64,000 nucleotides of DNA from Mixta sp. Marseille-Q2659 (GCF_940807255.1 NZ_CALNWY010000008.1:1-64000); one strand, 5' to 3'. Shown: positions 48,503-63,873, numbered from the stretch's first letter. Numbers and translations are program-made. Notes: generated by a model from the letters alone, not told the origin.

Positions 48503-49843
48503 ATGCAGAACGAAAAAAATAAAACGGCGTCGGTATTACACGTTTCCCATCCGGGATTAACACAGCAATTTTCTTCACCTGTTTTATCTCATTACCAAAT
48601 GTTGTTTATTACGGTCAGCATGATCAATTTATCGATCCTGAGCTGGGCGTTCGCCAGCGGCAGCTGGTGGGATGAAAATCATATTTCCCTGGGAAATTTC
48701 GGCAATATGGTTATCGCTAATCTCTGCATCACCGTACTCATTCGTCAACAGTATCTTATTAATGGCCTGTTTCGGCTGGTTTGGCGTACTCCGGTAAGCT
48801 GGCCGCTAAAGCTGCGTCGCCATCTGGCGAAGGTTTACCATTTTGGCGGTTTGCATTCCGGCTGTGCCATGTTCAGCGCTGTCTGGCTGCTGCTATTTAC
48901 GCTGGCTGCGTTTTATCAACAGCAGGCGCAGGGTGGACTGTCGACGCAGCTGCTGACGGTCAATACGGTGTTGGTAGCGCTATTGGCTGCCATTTGCCTG
49001 ACGGCGCTGCCACAGGTCAGGCGGCGTTACCATAATCTGTTTGAACATATGCACCGCTATGCTGGCTGGAGTTCGCTTGCGCTCTCCTGGCTCCAGGTTT
49101 TATGGTTCGTCCGCGACAGCCATCATGGCGAATGGCGCTGGCAACATCTCAGCCATGCGTTCGCCTTTTGGGGACTGCTGACCATTACCTGTAGCATTTT
49201 GCTGCCCTGGCTGCGTTTACGGCGCGTGGCGATTAAGGTTACGCGTCCTTCTTCCCATGCGGCGATTATCGAATTCGCTTTGCCGCAGGATCCGTTTCCC
49301 GGCTCAACGCTGGCGATTAGCCTGGATCCGCTGGCGGAATGGCACGCTTTCGCCAATATTCCGCTGGTTACCCGCCCTGGCTGTCGCATGCTGATCTCGC
49401 GCGCTGGCGACTGGACTGGCCGGTTTATTGATAATCCACCTTCGCACGTCTGGTTTAAAGGTATTCCGACACCGGGTGTCGGCAGTATGAATAAGATTTT
49501 TAAGTCGGTGGTTTATGTGGCGACGGGGAGCGGCATCGGGCCGCTGTTGCCGCATCTGGTGAATAATCCGCGTCCCTGCAAGCTGATCTGGTCGACGCGT
49601 AATCCGGTAGTCACCTATGGCGAAGCGTTCGTTAATGAAATTATCGCGGCGCATCCGGGCGTGCTGATCTGGGATACCGATGCGCATGGTAAGCCCGACC
49701 TGCTATTACTGGCCTGCCAGAAGGTCAAAGAGATTAATGCAGAAGCGGTGATCTGTATCGCCAACCGTCCGCTAACCGATTATGTGGTGGAAGGATGTGA
49801 AGCGCAGGGCATAGCCGCCTACGGCGCTATCTGGGACTCCTGA
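48503..49843 (+). CDS. Membrane flavo-reductase-like protein (ferric-reductase/FNR type), unassigned
   Basis: The 446-residue protein has about six predicted membrane segments in residues 30-245, with histidines in KVYHFGGLHSG and NLFEHMHRYAGW that could bind haem. The C-terminal half resembles the ferredoxin-reductase fold: FPGSTLAISLDP and EWHAFANIPLV stand where PGQ...HPF is usual, and VVYVATGSGIGPLLPHL is a nucleotide-binding loop. The standard RxYS flavin motif is not clear. It resembles fungal TmpA-like and ferric-reductase-like membrane proteins more than typical bacterial ones, from memory only. It has its own AGGAG site and no partner gene. Confidence 0.7.
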   Translation: MQNEKNKTASVLHVSHPGLTQQFSSPVLSHYQMLFITVSMINLSILSWAFASGSWWDENHISLGNFGNMVIANLCITVLIRQQYLINGLFRLVWRTPVSWPLKLRRHLAKVYHFGGLHSGCAMFSAVWLLLFTLAAFYQQQAQGGLSTQLLTVNTVLVALLAAICLTALPQVRRRYHNLFEHMHRYAGWSSLALSWLQVLWFVRDSHHGEWRWQHLSHAFAFWGLLTITCSILLPWLRLRRVAIKVTRPSSHAAIIEFALPQDPFPGSTLAISLDPLAEWHAFANIPLVTRPGCRMLISRAGDWTGRFIDNPPSHVWFKGIPTPGVGSMNKIFKSVVYVATGSGIGPLLPHLVNNPRPCKLIWSTRNPVVTYGEAFVNEIIAAHPGVLIWDTDAHGKPDLLLLACQKVKEINAEAVICIANRPLTDYVVEGCEAQGIAAYGAIWDS

Positions 49844-49852
49844 AATCAGGGC

Positions 49853-49878
49853 GAAAAAAAACCGGCCACTGGCCGGTT
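49853..49878 (-). terminator. Terminator of rpsT
   Basis: AACCGGCC/GGCCGGTT with a 3-base loop; the A-run on the + strand (49854-49861) gives the U-run for the leftward rpsT transcript. Confidence 0.9.
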
Positions 49879-49905
49879 CTTTCAAAGCTGATTAACAAGT
49901 GGCGA

Positions 49906-50486
<581 letters not shown>

Positions 50487-51425
50487 ATGAAGTTTATACG
50501 CGGCATTCATAATCTCCGTACGCAGCCTGACGGTTGTGTGCTGACTATCGGCAATTTCGATGGAGTGCATCGCGGCCATCAGGCGCTGCTGGCTCGCCTG
50601 TGCGAAGAGGGACGGCAGCGCGGCCTGCCGGTTGTGGTCATGCTGTTTGAGCCGCAGCCGCTGGAGCTGTTTGCAGCGGATAAAGCGCCTGCGCGCCTGA
50701 CGCGCCTGCGTGATAAACTGAAATATTTGGCGCAGGCTGGCGTTGATGCCGTACTGTGCGTGCGTTTCGATCGGCGCTTTGCCGCCGTCAGCGCGCAGAG
50801 CTTCGTTAACGATCTGCTGGTTGACCGGCTCGGCGTACGTTTTCTCGCCGTGGGCGATGATTTCCGTTTCGGCGCTGGTCGCGAAGGGGATTTCCTGTTA
50901 TTACAGAAGGCGGGTGAGGAGTATGGCTTTGATGTCATTAGCACCCAAACCTTCAGTGAAGGCGGTAAACGTATCAGCAGCACGGCTATCCGCCAGGCGC
51001 TGGCGAATGACGATCTGACGCTGGCACAGTCGCTACTGGGGCATCCGTTTACCCTTTCCGGGCGCGTCGTACATGGCGATGCGCTGGGCCGCACCATCGG
51101 TTTTCCTACGGCTAACATTCTGCTACGGCGCATTGTCTCGCCGGTTAAAGGCGTTTATGCCGTCGAGGTCCATGGACTTAGCGAACAGCCTCTGCCCGGC
51201 GTGGCTAATATTGGTACGCGGCCAACGGTAGCAGGCCTGCGCCAGCAGCTTGAAGTACATCTGCTGGATGTCACGATGGATATGTACGGGCGTCATGTCG
51301 ATGTGGTGCTGCGCCAAAAAATACGTAACGAGCAGCGTTTTCCCTCGCTGGATGCGCTAAAAGAGCAAATTGCTAAAGATGTGGTGACTGCCCGCGAATT
51401 CTTTGGGCTTAAAACACCGGTGTAA
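50487..51425 (+). CDS. ribF: Bifunctional riboflavin kinase/FAD synthetase
   Basis: Makes FMN and then FAD; 312 residues (E. coli 313). The N-terminal FAD-synthetase domain has the nucleotidyltransferase motif LTIGNFDGVHRGHQ and ISSTAIRQAL. The C-terminal riboflavin kinase domain shows GRTIGFPTANI and KGVYAVEVHG. The ileS start lies 27 bases downstream, so it is the first gene of the ribF-ileS-lspA-fkpB-ispH unit. Confidence 0.97.
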   Translation: MKFIRGIHNLRTQPDGCVLTIGNFDGVHRGHQALLARLCEEGRQRGLPVVVMLFEPQPLELFAADKAPARLTRLRDKLKYLAQAGVDAVLCVRFDRRFAAVSAQSFVNDLLVDRLGVRFLAVGDDFRFGAGREGDFLLLQKAGEEYGFDVISTQTFSEGGKRISSTAIRQALANDDLTLAQSLLGHPFTLSGRVVHGDALGRTIGFPTANILLRRIVSPVKGVYAVEVHGLSEQPLPGVANIGTRPTVAGLRQQLEVHLLDVTMDMYGRHVDVVLRQKIRNEQRFPSLDALKEQIAKDVVTAREFFGLKTPV

Positions 51426-51452
51426 CAACCGAAACACGGAATCGAGAATCTG

Positions 51453-54269
51453 ATGAGTGACTATAAATCTACCCTGAATTTGCCGGAAACGGGGTTCCCG
51501 ATGCGTGGCGATCTCGCCAAACGCGAACCGGGTATGCTGCAACGCTGGACTGATGACAACCTGTACGGCATCATCCGCACCGCCAAAAAAGGGAAAAAAA
51601 CCTTTATCCTGCACGATGGCCCTCCGTATGCGAACGGCAGCATTCATATTGGTCACTCAGTTAATAAGATTCTGAAAGATATTATTATCAAGTCCAAAGG
51701 TCTGTCGGGCTTCGATTCACCGTACGTGCCGGGCTGGGACTGCCACGGTCTGCCGATCGAACATAAAGTCGAGCAGATGATTGGCAAGCCGGGCGAGAAA
51801 GTGAGCGCGGCGGAATTCCGTGAAGCGTGCCGTAAATATGCAGCAGAGCAGGTAGCCGGCCAGAAAACCGATTTTATCCGCCTGGGTGTGCTGGGCGACT
51901 GGGATCGTCCTTACCTGACCATGGATTTCCAGACCGAAGCCAACATTATCCGCGCGCTGGGTAAAATCATCGGCAATGGTCATCTGCACAAAGGCGCCAA
52001 GCCGGTTCACTGGTGTCTGGACTGCCGTTCCGCGCTGGCGGAAGCGGAAGTGGAATACTACGACAAAACCTCGCCTTCCATTGATGTGATGTTTAACGCA
52101 ACCGATGCCGCCGCCGTTGCGGCGAAATTCGGCGCCGCTAACGTACAGGGGCCGATCTCGCTGGTTATCTGGACCACCACCCCGTGGACCATGCCAGCCA
52201 ACCGCGCCATCTCTCTGCATCCAGAATTCGAATATCAGCTGGTGCAGATCGAAGGCCGTGCGCTGATCCTGGCGAAAGACCTGGTGGAAAGCGTGATGCA
52301 GCGCGCGGGCGTCAGCGAATGGACGGTGCTGGGTTCAACCACCGGCACGACGCTGGAACTGATGCGCTTCCAGCATCCGTTCCTTGCCTTTGACGTACCG
52401 GTGGTATTGGGCGAACACGTTACGCTGGATGCCGGTACTGGTGCGGTACATACGGCGCCAGGCCACGGCCCGGACGACTATGTCATCGGCCAGAAATACG
52501 ATCTGGAAACCGCTAACCCGGTTGGCCCGGATGGACGTTATCTGCCGGGTACTTACCCTGGGCTTGATGGCGTCAACGTTTTTAAAGCCAACGATTTGAT
52601 CGTTGAGCTACTGCGTGAGAAAGGCGCGCTGCTGCATGTGGAAAAAATGCTTCACAGCTATCCGCACTGCTGGCGCCATAAAACGCCGATTATCTTTCGC
52701 GCTACGCCGCAGTGGTTTATCAGCATGGATCAGAAAGGGCTGCGCGCGCAGTCGCTGAAAGAGATCAAAGGCGTGCAGTGGATCCCGGATTGGGGCCAGG
52801 CGCGTATCGAATCGATGGTCGCGAACCGTCCCGACTGGTGTATCTCTCGTCAGCGCACCTGGGGCGTACCGATGGCGCTGTTCGTACATAAAGAGACCGA
52901 GCAGCTGCACCCGGACACGCTGGCGCTGATGGAAAAAGTGGCGCAGCGCGTTGAGCAGGATGGCATACAGGCGTGGTGGGATCTCGATCCGCGCGACCTG
53001 TTGGGCGACGATGCTGACAACTATATGAAAGTACCGGATACGCTGGATGTCTGGTTTGACTCAGGATCGACTCACGCTTCCGTCGTTGACGTGCGCCCGG
53101 AATTCCACGGCCACAGCGCTGATATGTATCTGGAAGGCTCGGATCAGCATCGCGGCTGGTTTATGTCCTCGCTGATGATCTCAACGGCGATGAAAGGCAA
53201 AGCGCCTTATCGTCAGGTGCTGACGCACGGCTTTACCGTGGACGGTCAGGGCCGCAAGATGTCCAAATCGCTGGGCAACACCGTCAGCCCGCAGGATGTA
53301 ATGAACAAACTGGGCGCCGATATTCTGCGTCTGTGGGTCGCTTCCACCGACTATTCCGGCGAAATGGCGGTTTCCGACGAGATCCTGAAACGTTCGGCCG
53401 ACGCCTATCGTCGTATCCGTAACACCGCGCGCTTCCTGCTGGCTAACCTCAACGGCTTCAATCCTGAAACCGATCTGGTACAGCCGGAAGAGATGGTGGT
53501 GCTGGATCGCTGGGCGGTCGGACGTGCCAAAGCGGCGCAGGCGGACATTATTGAATCTTACGCCAACTACGACTTCCATGAAGTCGTGCAGCGTCTGATG
53601 CAATTCTGCTCGGTAGAGATGGGTTCGTTCTATCTCGATATTATTAAAGATCGTCAGTACACCGCGAAAAGCGACAGCGTGGCCCGCCGCAGCTGCCAGA
53701 CCGCGCTGTGGTACATCGTTGAAGCGCTGGTTCGCTGGATGGCGCCGATCATGTCCTTTACCGCTGATGAAATCTGGGGCTATCTGCCGGGTAAACGCGC
53801 GCAGTATGTCTTTACCGAAGAGTGGCTTGACGGCCTGTTCGGCTTAGAAGAGGGCGAGGCGCTGAACGACAGCTACTGGGCCGAGCTGCTGAAAGTACGT
53901 AGCGAAGTCAACAAGGTGATCGAGCAGGCGCGCGGCGATAAGCGTATCGGCGGTTCACTGGAGGCGACGGTAACGCTTTATGCCGATGCCGCGCTGGCCG
54001 AGAAGCTGACCGCGCTGGGCAATGAGCTGCGTTTCGTACTGCTGACCTCTGGCGCGCAGGTGGCGGATTACGCGCTGGCGCCGGAAGAAGCGCAGCAGAG
54101 CGAGGTGTTAAAAGGTCTGAAAATCGCGCTGCATAAAGCTGAAGGGGAGAAATGTCCGCGCTGCTGGCATTACACTACCGACATTGGACTGGATGCTGCG
54201 CACCCGGATATTTGCGGACGCTGTGTGACTAACGTCGCCGGTAATGGCGAAGAGCGTAAGTTTGCCTGA
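51453..54269 (+). CDS. ileS: Isoleucyl-tRNA synthetase
   Basis: Class I synthetase of 938 residues, as in E. coli. The HIGH motif (residues 65-68, in [13 protein letters not shown]), the KMSKS loop ([10 protein letters not shown], near residue 605), a large editing domain ([14 protein letters not shown]) and C-terminal zinc cysteines (CPRC, CGRC) are visible. Its TGA overlaps the lspA ATG. Confidence 0.99.
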   Translation: MSDYKSTLNLPETGFPMRGDLAKREPGMLQRWTDDNLYGIIRTAKKGKKTFILHDGPPYANGSIHIGHSVNKILKDIIIKSKGLSGFDSPYVPGWDCHGLPIEHKVEQMIGKPGEKVSAAEFREACRKYAAEQVAGQKTDFIRLGVLGDWDRPYLTMDFQTEANIIRALGKIIGNGHLHKGAKPVHWCLDCRSALAEAEVEYYDKTSPSIDVMFNATDAAAVAAKFGAANVQGPISLVIWTTTPWTMPANRAISLHPEFEYQLVQIEGRALILAKDLVESVMQRAGVSEWTVLGSTTGTTLELMRFQHPFLAFDVPVVLGEHVTLDAGTGAVHTAPGHGPDDYVIGQKYDLETANPVGPDGRYLPGTYPGLDGVNVFKANDLIVELLREKGALLHVEKMLHSYPHCWRHKTPIIFRATPQWFISMDQKGLRAQSLKEIKGVQWIPDWGQARIESMVANRPDWCISRQRTWGVPMALFVHKETEQLHPDTLALMEKVAQRVEQDGIQAWWDLDPRDLLGDDADNYMKVPDTLDVWFDSGSTHASVVDVRPEFHGHSADMYLEGSDQHRGWFMSSLMISTAMKGKAPYRQVLTHGFTVDGQGRKMSKSLGNTVSPQDVMNKLGADILRLWVASTDYSGEMAVSDEILKRSADAYRRIRNTARFLLANLNGFNPETDLVQPEEMVVLDRWAVGRAKAAQADIIESYANYDFHEVVQRLMQFCSVEMGSFYLDIIKDRQYTAKSDSVARRSCQTALWYIVEALVRWMAPIMSFTADEIWGYLPGKRAQYVFTEEWLDGLFGLEEGEALNDSYWAELLKVRSEVNKVIEQARGDKRIGGSLEATVTLYADAALAEKLTALGNELRFVLLTSGAQVADYALAPEEAQQSEVLKGLKIALHKAEGEKCPRCWHYTTDIGLDAAHPDICGRCVTNVAGNGEERKFA

Positions 54270-54781
54270 TGCGTAAATCTCTTTTCTCAACCGGATTGCG
54301 CTGGCTCTGGCTGGTGCTGGTGGTTATCGGCGTCGATTTAGGCAGTAAGCTTTGGGTCATGAACAACATGGCCCTGCATGAAACGATACCGGTAATGCCG
54401 TTTTTTAATCTGTTCTATGCCCATAACTACGGGGCGGCGTTTAGCTTCCTCGCTGATAAGGGCGGCTGGCAGCGCTGGTTCTTTGCCGGTATCGCTATCG
54501 CTATTGCGGTGGCGTTGCTGGTGATGATGTATCGCACTGCGGCCAGTCAGAAACTCAACAATATTGCCTACGCGCTGATTATTGGCGGCGCGCTGGGCAA
54601 CCTGTTTGATCGCGCCTGGCACGGCTTTGTGGTCGATTTTATCGACTTCTATATTGGCGGGTGGCACTTCGCCACCTTCAATATTGCCGACTGCGGTATT
54701 TGCGTTGGCGCCGCGCTGATCGTGCTGGAAGGCTTTTTTAACCCTTCCGGCAAACAGGCGAAACAAAAGGGCAAGGCATGA
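54269..54781 (+). CDS. lspA: Lipoprotein signal peptidase (LspA)
   Basis: Inner-membrane aspartyl protease that removes prolipoprotein signal peptides after lipidation; 170 residues with four membrane segments. The catalytic aspartates are Asp123 (FVVDFIDF) and Asp141 ([11 protein letters not shown]). The ATG at 54269 overlaps the ileS stop by one base, and its own stop overlaps the fkpB start (ATGA). Confidence 0.98.
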   Translation: MRKSLFSTGLRWLWLVLVVIGVDLGSKLWVMNNMALHETIPVMPFFNLFYAHNYGAAFSFLADKGGWQRWFFAGIAIAIAVALLVMMYRTAASQKLNNIAYALIIGGALGNLFDRAWHGFVVDFIDFYIGGWHFATFNIADCGICVGAALIVLEGFFNPSGKQAKQKGKA

Positions 54782-55233
54782 CCGATTCCGTACAGCATGA
54801 CAGCGCGGTGCTGCTGCACTTCACATTAAAACTGGATGACGGCTCGACGGCAGAGTCGACGCGCGCCAACGGCAAGCCGGCGCTGTTTCGCCTCGGCGAC
54901 GGCAGCCTTTCCGGCCCGCTGGAGGCTGAACTGCTGGGGCTAAAGGCGGGCGATAAAAAAGCTTTCACGCTTGAGCCAGAAGATGCGTTCGGCAACGTTA
55001 TTCCCGACTTGATTCAGTATTTCTCCCGCCGTGATTTTATGCAGGCGGGCGAGCCGGAAGTCGGCGCCATTATGCTGTTTACCGGAATGGACGGCAGTGA
55101 AATGCCGGGCGTAATCCGCGAGATTGCCGGCGATTCCATTACCGTTGATTTTAATCATCCGTTAGCGGGGCGTATGGTTCACTTCGATATTGACGTGCTG
55201 GAGATCGATCCCGTACTGGAGGCTGGCGCATGA
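54778..55233 (+). CDS. fkpB: FKBP-type peptidyl-prolyl isomerase FkpB (SlpA)
   Basis: The 151-residue cytoplasmic SlyD-like isomerase/chaperone shows FKBP motifs [33 protein letters not shown] and [17 protein letters not shown]. It has no His-rich metal tail (unlike SlyD). The start and stop each overlap neighbours by 4 bases, so lspA-fkpB-ispH are translationally coupled. Confidence 0.97.
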   Translation: MTDSVQHDSAVLLHFTLKLDDGSTAESTRANGKPALFRLGDGSLSGPLEAELLGLKAGDKKAFTLEPEDAFGNVIPDLIQYFSRRDFMQAGEPEVGAIMLFTGMDGSEMPGVIREIAGDSITVDFNHPLAGRMVHFDIDVLEIDPVLEAGA

Positions 55234-56183
55234 AAATTCTGTTAGCGAATCCACGTGGTTTTTGTGCGGGCGTCGATCGCGCCATCAGTATCGTTGAGCG
55301 CGCGCTGGAAATGTATGGCGCGCCGATCTATGTGCGCCATGAAGTGGTGCATAACCGCTACGTGGTAAACAGCCTGCGCGAACGCGGCGCGATTTTCATT
55401 GAAGAGATTGCGGAAGTGCCGGATGGCGCGATCTTAATCTTTTCCGCACATGGCGTTTCGCAGGCAGTACGCGCCGAAGCGAAAGCGCGTCAGCTTACGA
55501 TGCTGTTTGACGCTACCTGTCCGCTGGTAACCAAAGTCCATATGGAAGTGGCGCGCGCCAGCCGTAAAGGAACTGAAGCGATCCTGATCGGCCATGCCGG
55601 TCACCCGGAAGTTGAAGGCACCATGGGCCAGTACAACAATCCGCAGGGCGGGATGTACCTGGTTGAGGCGCCGGAGGATGTGTTTAATCTGCAGGTGAAA
55701 AATGAAAACAACCTGTGCTTTATGACGCAAACCACGCTTTCCGTAGATGATACCTCGGCGGTGATCGATGCGCTGCGTCAGCGTTTCCCCAATATTATCG
55801 GGCCGCGTAAAGACGATATTTGCTATGCCACCACTAACCGTCAGGAGGCTGTGCGCAGTCTGGCTGCCGAAGCGGATGTGGTACTGGTGGTCGGCTCTAA
55901 AAACTCCTCTAACTCCAATCGGCTGGCAGAGCTGGCTCAGCGTGCGGGCAAGCGCGCGCAACTGATCGATTCCGCCGCCGATATTCAGGAAAGTTGGTTA
56001 CAGGATATTCGCTGCGTCGGCGTGACTGCTGGTGCATCTGCGCCAGATATTCTGGTACAGGAAGTGATCCAGCGTCTGCGTGAGTTTGGCGGCGAAGAGG
56101 TGACTGAGCTGAGCGGGCGTGAAGAAAATATTGTTTTTGAAGTACCGAAAGAGCTGCGCGTCGAGGTTAAACAGGTCGTTTAA
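55230..56183 (+). CDS. ispH: 4-hydroxy-3-methylbut-2-enyl diphosphate reductase
   Basis: Last MEP-pathway step, giving IPP and DMAPP; a 4Fe-4S enzyme of 317 residues (E. coli 316). Cluster cysteines are in [24 protein letters not shown] and [11 protein letters not shown]; histidines in VRHEVVHN and [11 protein letters not shown] bind the diphosphate, and TQTTLS is present. Confidence 0.98.
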   Translation: MKILLANPRGFCAGVDRAISIVERALEMYGAPIYVRHEVVHNRYVVNSLRERGAIFIEEIAEVPDGAILIFSAHGVSQAVRAEAKARQLTMLFDATCPLVTKVHMEVARASRKGTEAILIGHAGHPEVEGTMGQYNNPQGGMYLVEAPEDVFNLQVKNENNLCFMTQTTLSVDDTSAVIDALRQRFPNIIGPRKDDICYATTNRQEAVRSLAAEADVVLVVGSKNSSNSNRLAELAQRAGKRAQLIDSAADIQESWLQDIRCVGVTAGASAPDILVQEVIQRLREFGGEEVTELSGREENIVFEVPKELRVEVKQVV

Positions 56184-56206
56184 CTGTTTGTACATACGCA
56201 GCACCT

Positions 56207-56246
56207 AAAAACCGCCGGTTTTCGTCATGAACCCGGCGGTTTTTTA
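56207..56246 (+). terminator. Terminator of the ribF-ispH unit
   Basis: AAAAACCGCCGG pairs with CCGGCGGTTTTT (12 bp), followed by more T's. Confidence 0.9.
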
Positions 56247-56381
56247 TTGTTAACATCGCATTTCGTAATAACGCTGCGCCCGCAGCATAAATTTCTAATT
56301 ATCCTTTTTTAACACTGGCTCGCTGTTAGCCATCTGGCTAATCTGTTGTGGCTTCAAATACATACTTAAAATCAGGAATAA

Positions 56382-57209
<828 letters not shown>

Positions 57210-57367
57210 TTTTTTACAGTAGAGTTGTTTTTTAAGTAACTGTATATTAAGGGCCTTTTTTGGCTCTTTTTTTTAAACTTTTTTTATGTTGATTTGCATT
57301 GATTATTTTAACGTAACTCCCTTATTTAAAAGTTTTGTCATAAAAAAAGAGATTCATCCTTCGGTTT

Positions 57368-57383
57368 TTGACCATTTGGTCCA
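57368..57383 (+). promoter_or_regulatory. RutR operator of carAB
   Basis: TTGACCATTTGGTCCA, one base from the palindromic consensus TTGACCANNTGGTCAA. It lies about 190 bases upstream of P1. Confidence 0.8.
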
Positions 57384-57525
57384 CTTTTCTTCACTCTCGC
57401 TGCTCGTTTTCGTTTATTTTCGTCAGGCAACCGTTTTTCCCGCCATGAATAGCGACCTTTTCACGAGGAATAATCCTGGTTGGCGTTGAGTTGGGTAAAA
57501 AAGCAATAAAAAATGGCCTTTAGGG

Positions 57526-57554
57526 TAGACAGGGAGGAGGTCGATCATTAGAAT
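57526..57554 (+). promoter_or_regulatory. carA promoter P1
   Basis: TAGACA (-35, 57526-57531), 17-base spacer, TAGAAT (-10, 57549-57554). Confidence 0.7.
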
Positions 57555-57578
57555 GCGCGCAATTTGCCAAAAATCGAC

Positions 57579-57594
57579 TGTGCAAGCGGTTTTT
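57579..57594 (+). promoter_or_regulatory. PurR-like box downstream of P1
   Basis: TGCAAGCGGTTTTTGC fits the PurR core GCAANCGNTTNC except for the last base. Confidence 0.5.
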
Positions 57595-57612
57595 GCATTG
57601 ATTCAGCCATGC

Positions 57613-57647
57613 GTTATGAATTAATATGCAAATATTATGACTGTTTA
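57613..57647 (+). promoter_or_regulatory. ArgR boxes overlapping carA promoter P2
   Basis: Two adjacent AT-rich boxes (TTATGAATTAATATGCA and ATTATGACTGTTTAT) match the TGAAT-W4-ATTCA style and lie directly upstream of the carA ribosome site, as in E. coli. Confidence 0.75.
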
Positions 57648-57663
57648 TTCCCTGGAGGACGTT

Positions 57664-58812
57664 TTGAATAAGTCAGCGATTTTGGTTCTGGAAGACGGAA
57701 CCCAATTCCACGGTCGGGCCATTGGGGCGACAGGAGCGGCGGTGGGGGAGGGAGTTTTCAATACTTCAATGACCGGTTATCAAGAAATCCTCACAGATCC
57801 TTCCTATTCCCGCCAGATTGTCACTCTCACTTATCCCCATATTGGTAATGTCGGCACTAACGCCGCTGATGAAGAATCCTCTCAGGTACATGCGCAAGGT
57901 CTGGTTATTCGCGACCTGCCGCTGATCGCCAGCAACTACCGTAATGAAGAAGGGCTTTCCGCCTGGCTGAAGCGTAACAATATCGTTGCTATCGCCGACA
58001 TTGATACCCGTAAGCTGACGCGTCTGCTGCGGGAAAAGGGCGCACAGAACGGATGCATTATCGCGGGCGACGCACCGGATGCGCAGCTGGCGCTACAAAA
58101 AGCGCAGGCGTTTCCTGGCCTGAAAGGGATGGACCTGGCGAAAGAAGTCTGCACCCGCGAAATCTACAGCTGGACGCAGGGCAGCTGGACGCTGAACGAC
58201 GGTTTGCCTGCGGCGCAGGCGGCAGACGCGCTGCCGTATCATGTAGTGGCTTATGATTTTGGCGTAAAACGCAACATCCTGCGGATGCTGGTAGATCGCG
58301 GCTGCCGCCTGACGGTAGTTCCGGCGCAAACCGCTGCTGAAGAAGTGCTAAAACTTAACCCGGACGGCATCTTCCTGGCGAACGGCCCAGGCGACCCGGA
58401 GCCGTGCGACTATGCGATCCGCGCCATTCAACGTTTTCTGGAAACGGACATCCCGGTATTCGGCATCTGCCTCGGCCATCAGCTATTGGCGCTGGCGAGC
58501 GGTGCGAAAACGGTAAAAATGAAGCTGGGCCATCATGGCGGCAACCATCCGGTAAAAGATCTCGATAACAACACCGTGATGATTACCGCGCAAAACCACG
58601 GCTTTGCTGTGGATGAAAAAGATCTGCCTGCCAGCCTGCGCGTTACCCACGTTTCGCTGTTTGACCAGACGGTTCAGGGCATTCACCGCACCGATAAGCC
58701 CGCGTTTAGCTTCCAGGGCCATCCCGAAGCAAGCCCAGGCCCGCACGACGCGGCGCCGCTGTTCGATCACTTTATCGAACTGATTGAAGCGGCCCGTGCA
58801 GGCCAGCAATAA
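57664..58812 (+). CDS. carA: Carbamoyl-phosphate synthase small subunit
   Basis: Glutamine amidotransferase subunit supplying ammonia to CarB; 382 residues, the E. coli length. I chose the TTG at 57664 ([21 protein letters not shown]) with GGAGG at 57654-57658, because the E. coli gene also starts with TTG; an in-frame ATG at 57637 lies inside the ArgR boxes. The catalytic cysteine is in [17 protein letters not shown] and the His/Glu pair in [14 protein letters not shown]. carB follows 23 bases later. Confidence 0.97.
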   Translation: MNKSAILVLEDGTQFHGRAIGATGAAVGEGVFNTSMTGYQEILTDPSYSRQIVTLTYPHIGNVGTNAADEESSQVHAQGLVIRDLPLIASNYRNEEGLSAWLKRNNIVAIADIDTRKLTRLLREKGAQNGCIIAGDAPDAQLALQKAQAFPGLKGMDLAKEVCTREIYSWTQGSWTLNDGLPAAQAADALPYHVVAYDFGVKRNILRMLVDRGCRLTVVPAQTAAEEVLKLNPDGIFLANGPGDPEPCDYAIRAIQRFLETDIPVFGICLGHQLLALASGAKTVKMKLGHHGGNHPVKDLDNNTVMITAQNHGFAVDEKDLPASLRVTHVSLFDQTVQGIHRTDKPAFSFQGHPEASPGPHDAAPLFDHFIELIEAARAGQQ

Positions 58813-58835
58813 ATTTCAGGAGAGGAACAGAGACA

Positions 58836-62063
<3,228 letters not shown>

Positions 62064-62079
62064 CACCGCTGCGATAACA

Positions 62080-62107
62080 AAAACGGCTCCTACGGGGGCC
62101 GTTTTTT
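62080..62107 (+). terminator. Terminator of carAB
   Basis: AACGGC(TCC) pairs with (GGG)GCCGTT, followed by TTTT; the A-run on the left also suits leftward transcripts. Confidence 0.85.
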
Positions 62108-62115
62108 ATGGGCGC

Positions 62116-62787
62116 TTAGCTGCTCTTTTTGCTGAGTGCGGGCTCAACTTTTTCAGCAGCAGCAGACGTTTTCGCTGTCAGCGAAGTCGGAGCAGTCACC
62201 AGCCCTATCACATTACTGTCTGATTTTGTGGACGTTTGCGCCTGCCCTGTAAACACCGCGCCTTTTTTGACAGATAGCGTGACGTAATCGAGTGCGCCGT
62301 TAATGATGGCATGTTCGCAAATATCAATGGATTCCGCTTTGCATTCGCCGTTAACGGCACCATCAATAATTAACTCACGGCTGGTAATATTGCCATTGAC
62401 CAGGCCATTTCTCATGACTTTTACTACGCCTTCTTTGGCATTAATATTGCCCTGTACTTCGCCATATATATAAATCTTTCCCGTCGCCGTAAGGTTACCT
62501 TCAAAATAGCTTTCACGGGCGATGACCGTATTGTTCAGCTGTTCTTCTTGCTGTGATGGTTTTTCGGCGGTAATCACCGGTACGGTAATGGCGTTATTAA
62601 CCTCTGTTTCCGTCGGCTTATTTTGCTTTTTGAACATAGAAAAAACCTCCTGTCGTAAGGCGTAAAGTAAAAATGCGGCTGAGGTCAGAATAAAAAAGAT
62701 TCCCGACCAGACAAATGAAAAGAAACTGGTTATTAATGCGATGAGCCAAAAAAAAACACAATTTAAAAAGAGATATTGCCTGTCCAT
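62116..62787 (-). CDS. Bactofilin-like polymer-forming protein with N-terminal membrane segments
   Basis: From ATG 62787 (MDRQYLFLNCVFFW) the protein has 223 residues; an in-frame ATG at 62820 lacks a ribosome site. Two membrane helices (about residues 5-25 and 28-45) precede a hydrophilic linker and a bactofilin domain of short beta repeats (VIARESYFEGNLTATGKIYIYGEVQGNINAKEG, then ELIIDGAVNGECKAESIDI). The C-terminal tail is Ser/Thr/Ala-rich. This layout resembles CcmA of Proteus, linked to cell shape. Polymer formation at the inner membrane is inferred; it has no operon partner. Confidence 0.82.
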   Translation of the reverse strand: MDRQYLFLNCVFFWLIALITSFFSFVWSGIFFILTSAAFLLYALRQEVFSMFKKQNKPTETEVNNAITVPVITAEKPSQQEEQLNNTVIARESYFEGNLTATGKIYIYGEVQGNINAKEGVVKVMRNGLVNGNITSRELIIDGAVNGECKAESIDICEHAIINGALDYVTLSVKKGAVFTGQAQTSTKSDSNVIGLVTAPTSLTAKTSAAAEKVEPALSKKSS

Positions 62788-63354
62788 ATCAGCTCTACAG
62801 AAGATTTTTATGCTGTGCAAAAGGCGGTTAACGTTGTTTTAATATCAGCGTAGCGCAACGTTATTTATTCACTGTTTGCGCAAAATTAACGACATTGACG
62901 CGACTATTCAAGCTGTGTCGCCCATTAAGCGCTGCACACGCTGCAATTCAATAAAAGTGGCCGATAATCGTCGGATAAAATTTTATTGGCGCAAACCCAC
63001 TCAGGAACAATATTCTTCCTCATCACCTCAACTGCCCGTTTAAATTAGCCGTTCAGGTTTTATTTTTGTTAATTTAAACCATCGCCTTATCAATCCTGGT
63101 AGTGATAATAGAAAAGGTTAGTTTTATTACAGGCAGCAATCATTAATTAACCGTGCAATAATGCCGATTATTTATAGCGACTATTTTAGGGAAGTAGTCG
63201 TTTGCGCTGATTTGAATAACCTATTTCTGTTTATCAGTGTCAGTATTCATGCCGCTTATTCATTAGCCTTATTTAAAGGGGCGCAGGGCTGTTGATTTTC
63301 CAGATATCACCAGAGAAAAAGCGTTGCCTGGGGATAATTATTACCTGATAAACC
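62788..63354. other. Gene-free stretch between the bactofilin gene and IS1
   Basis: These 567 bases are AT-rich, with no open frame showing a ribosome site. They must include the leftward bactofilin promoter. The IS1 target site would be the bases just left of 63355 (TGATAAACC). Confidence 0.55.
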
Positions 63355-63369
63355 GGTAATGACTCCAAC

Positions 63370-63873
63370 TTACTGATAGTGTTTTATGTTCAGATAATGC
63401 CCGATGACCTTGTCATGCAGCTCCACCGATTTTGAGAACGACAGTGACTTCCGTCCCAGCCTTGCCAGATGTTGTCTCAGATTCAGGTTATGTCGCTCAA
63501 TGCGCTGAGTGTAACGCTTGCTGATAACGTGCAGCTTTCCCTTCAGGTGTGATTCGTACAGCGGCCAGCCATCCGTCATCCATACCACGACCTCAAAGGC
63601 CGACAGCAGGCTCAGAAGACGCTCCAGTGTGGCCAGAGTGCGTTCACCGAAGACGTGCGCCACAACCGTCCTCCGTATCCTGTCATACGCGTAAAACAGC
63701 CAGCGCTGACGTGATTTAGCACCGACGTAGCCCCACTGTTCGTCCATTTCAGCGCAGACAATCACATCACTGCCCGGTTGTATGCGCGAGGTTACCGACT
63801 GCGGCCTGAGTTTTTTAAGTGACGTAAAACCGTGTTGAGGCCAACGCCCATAATGCGTGCACTGGCGCGACAT
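63370..63873 (-). CDS. insB: IS1 transposase InsB
   Basis: The 167-residue frame contains the catalytic DDE part of the transposase ([51 protein letters not shown]). The active protein InsAB' is made by a -1 frameshift at the A6C run (63810-63816). The frame looks intact, so the element may be active. Confidence 0.95.
   Translation of the reverse strand: MSRQCTHYGRWPQHGFTSLKKLRPQSVTSRIQPGSDVIVCAEMDEQWGYVGAKSRQRWLFYAYDRIRRTVVAHVFGERTLATLERLLSLLSAFEVVVWMTDGWPLYESHLKGKLHVISKRYTQRIERHNLNLRQHLARLGRKSLSFSKSVELHDKVIGHYLNIKHYQ

Larger units (their letters stand above)
57210..57663 (+). promoter_or_regulatory. carAB control region
   Basis: This 454-base gene-free region contains, in order, a RutR operator, promoter P1, a PurR-like box and ArgR boxes over promoter P2, the same order as I recall for E. 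coli. AT-rich stretches between RutR and P1 are likely IHF/PepA binding areas (not resolved). Confidence 0.8.
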
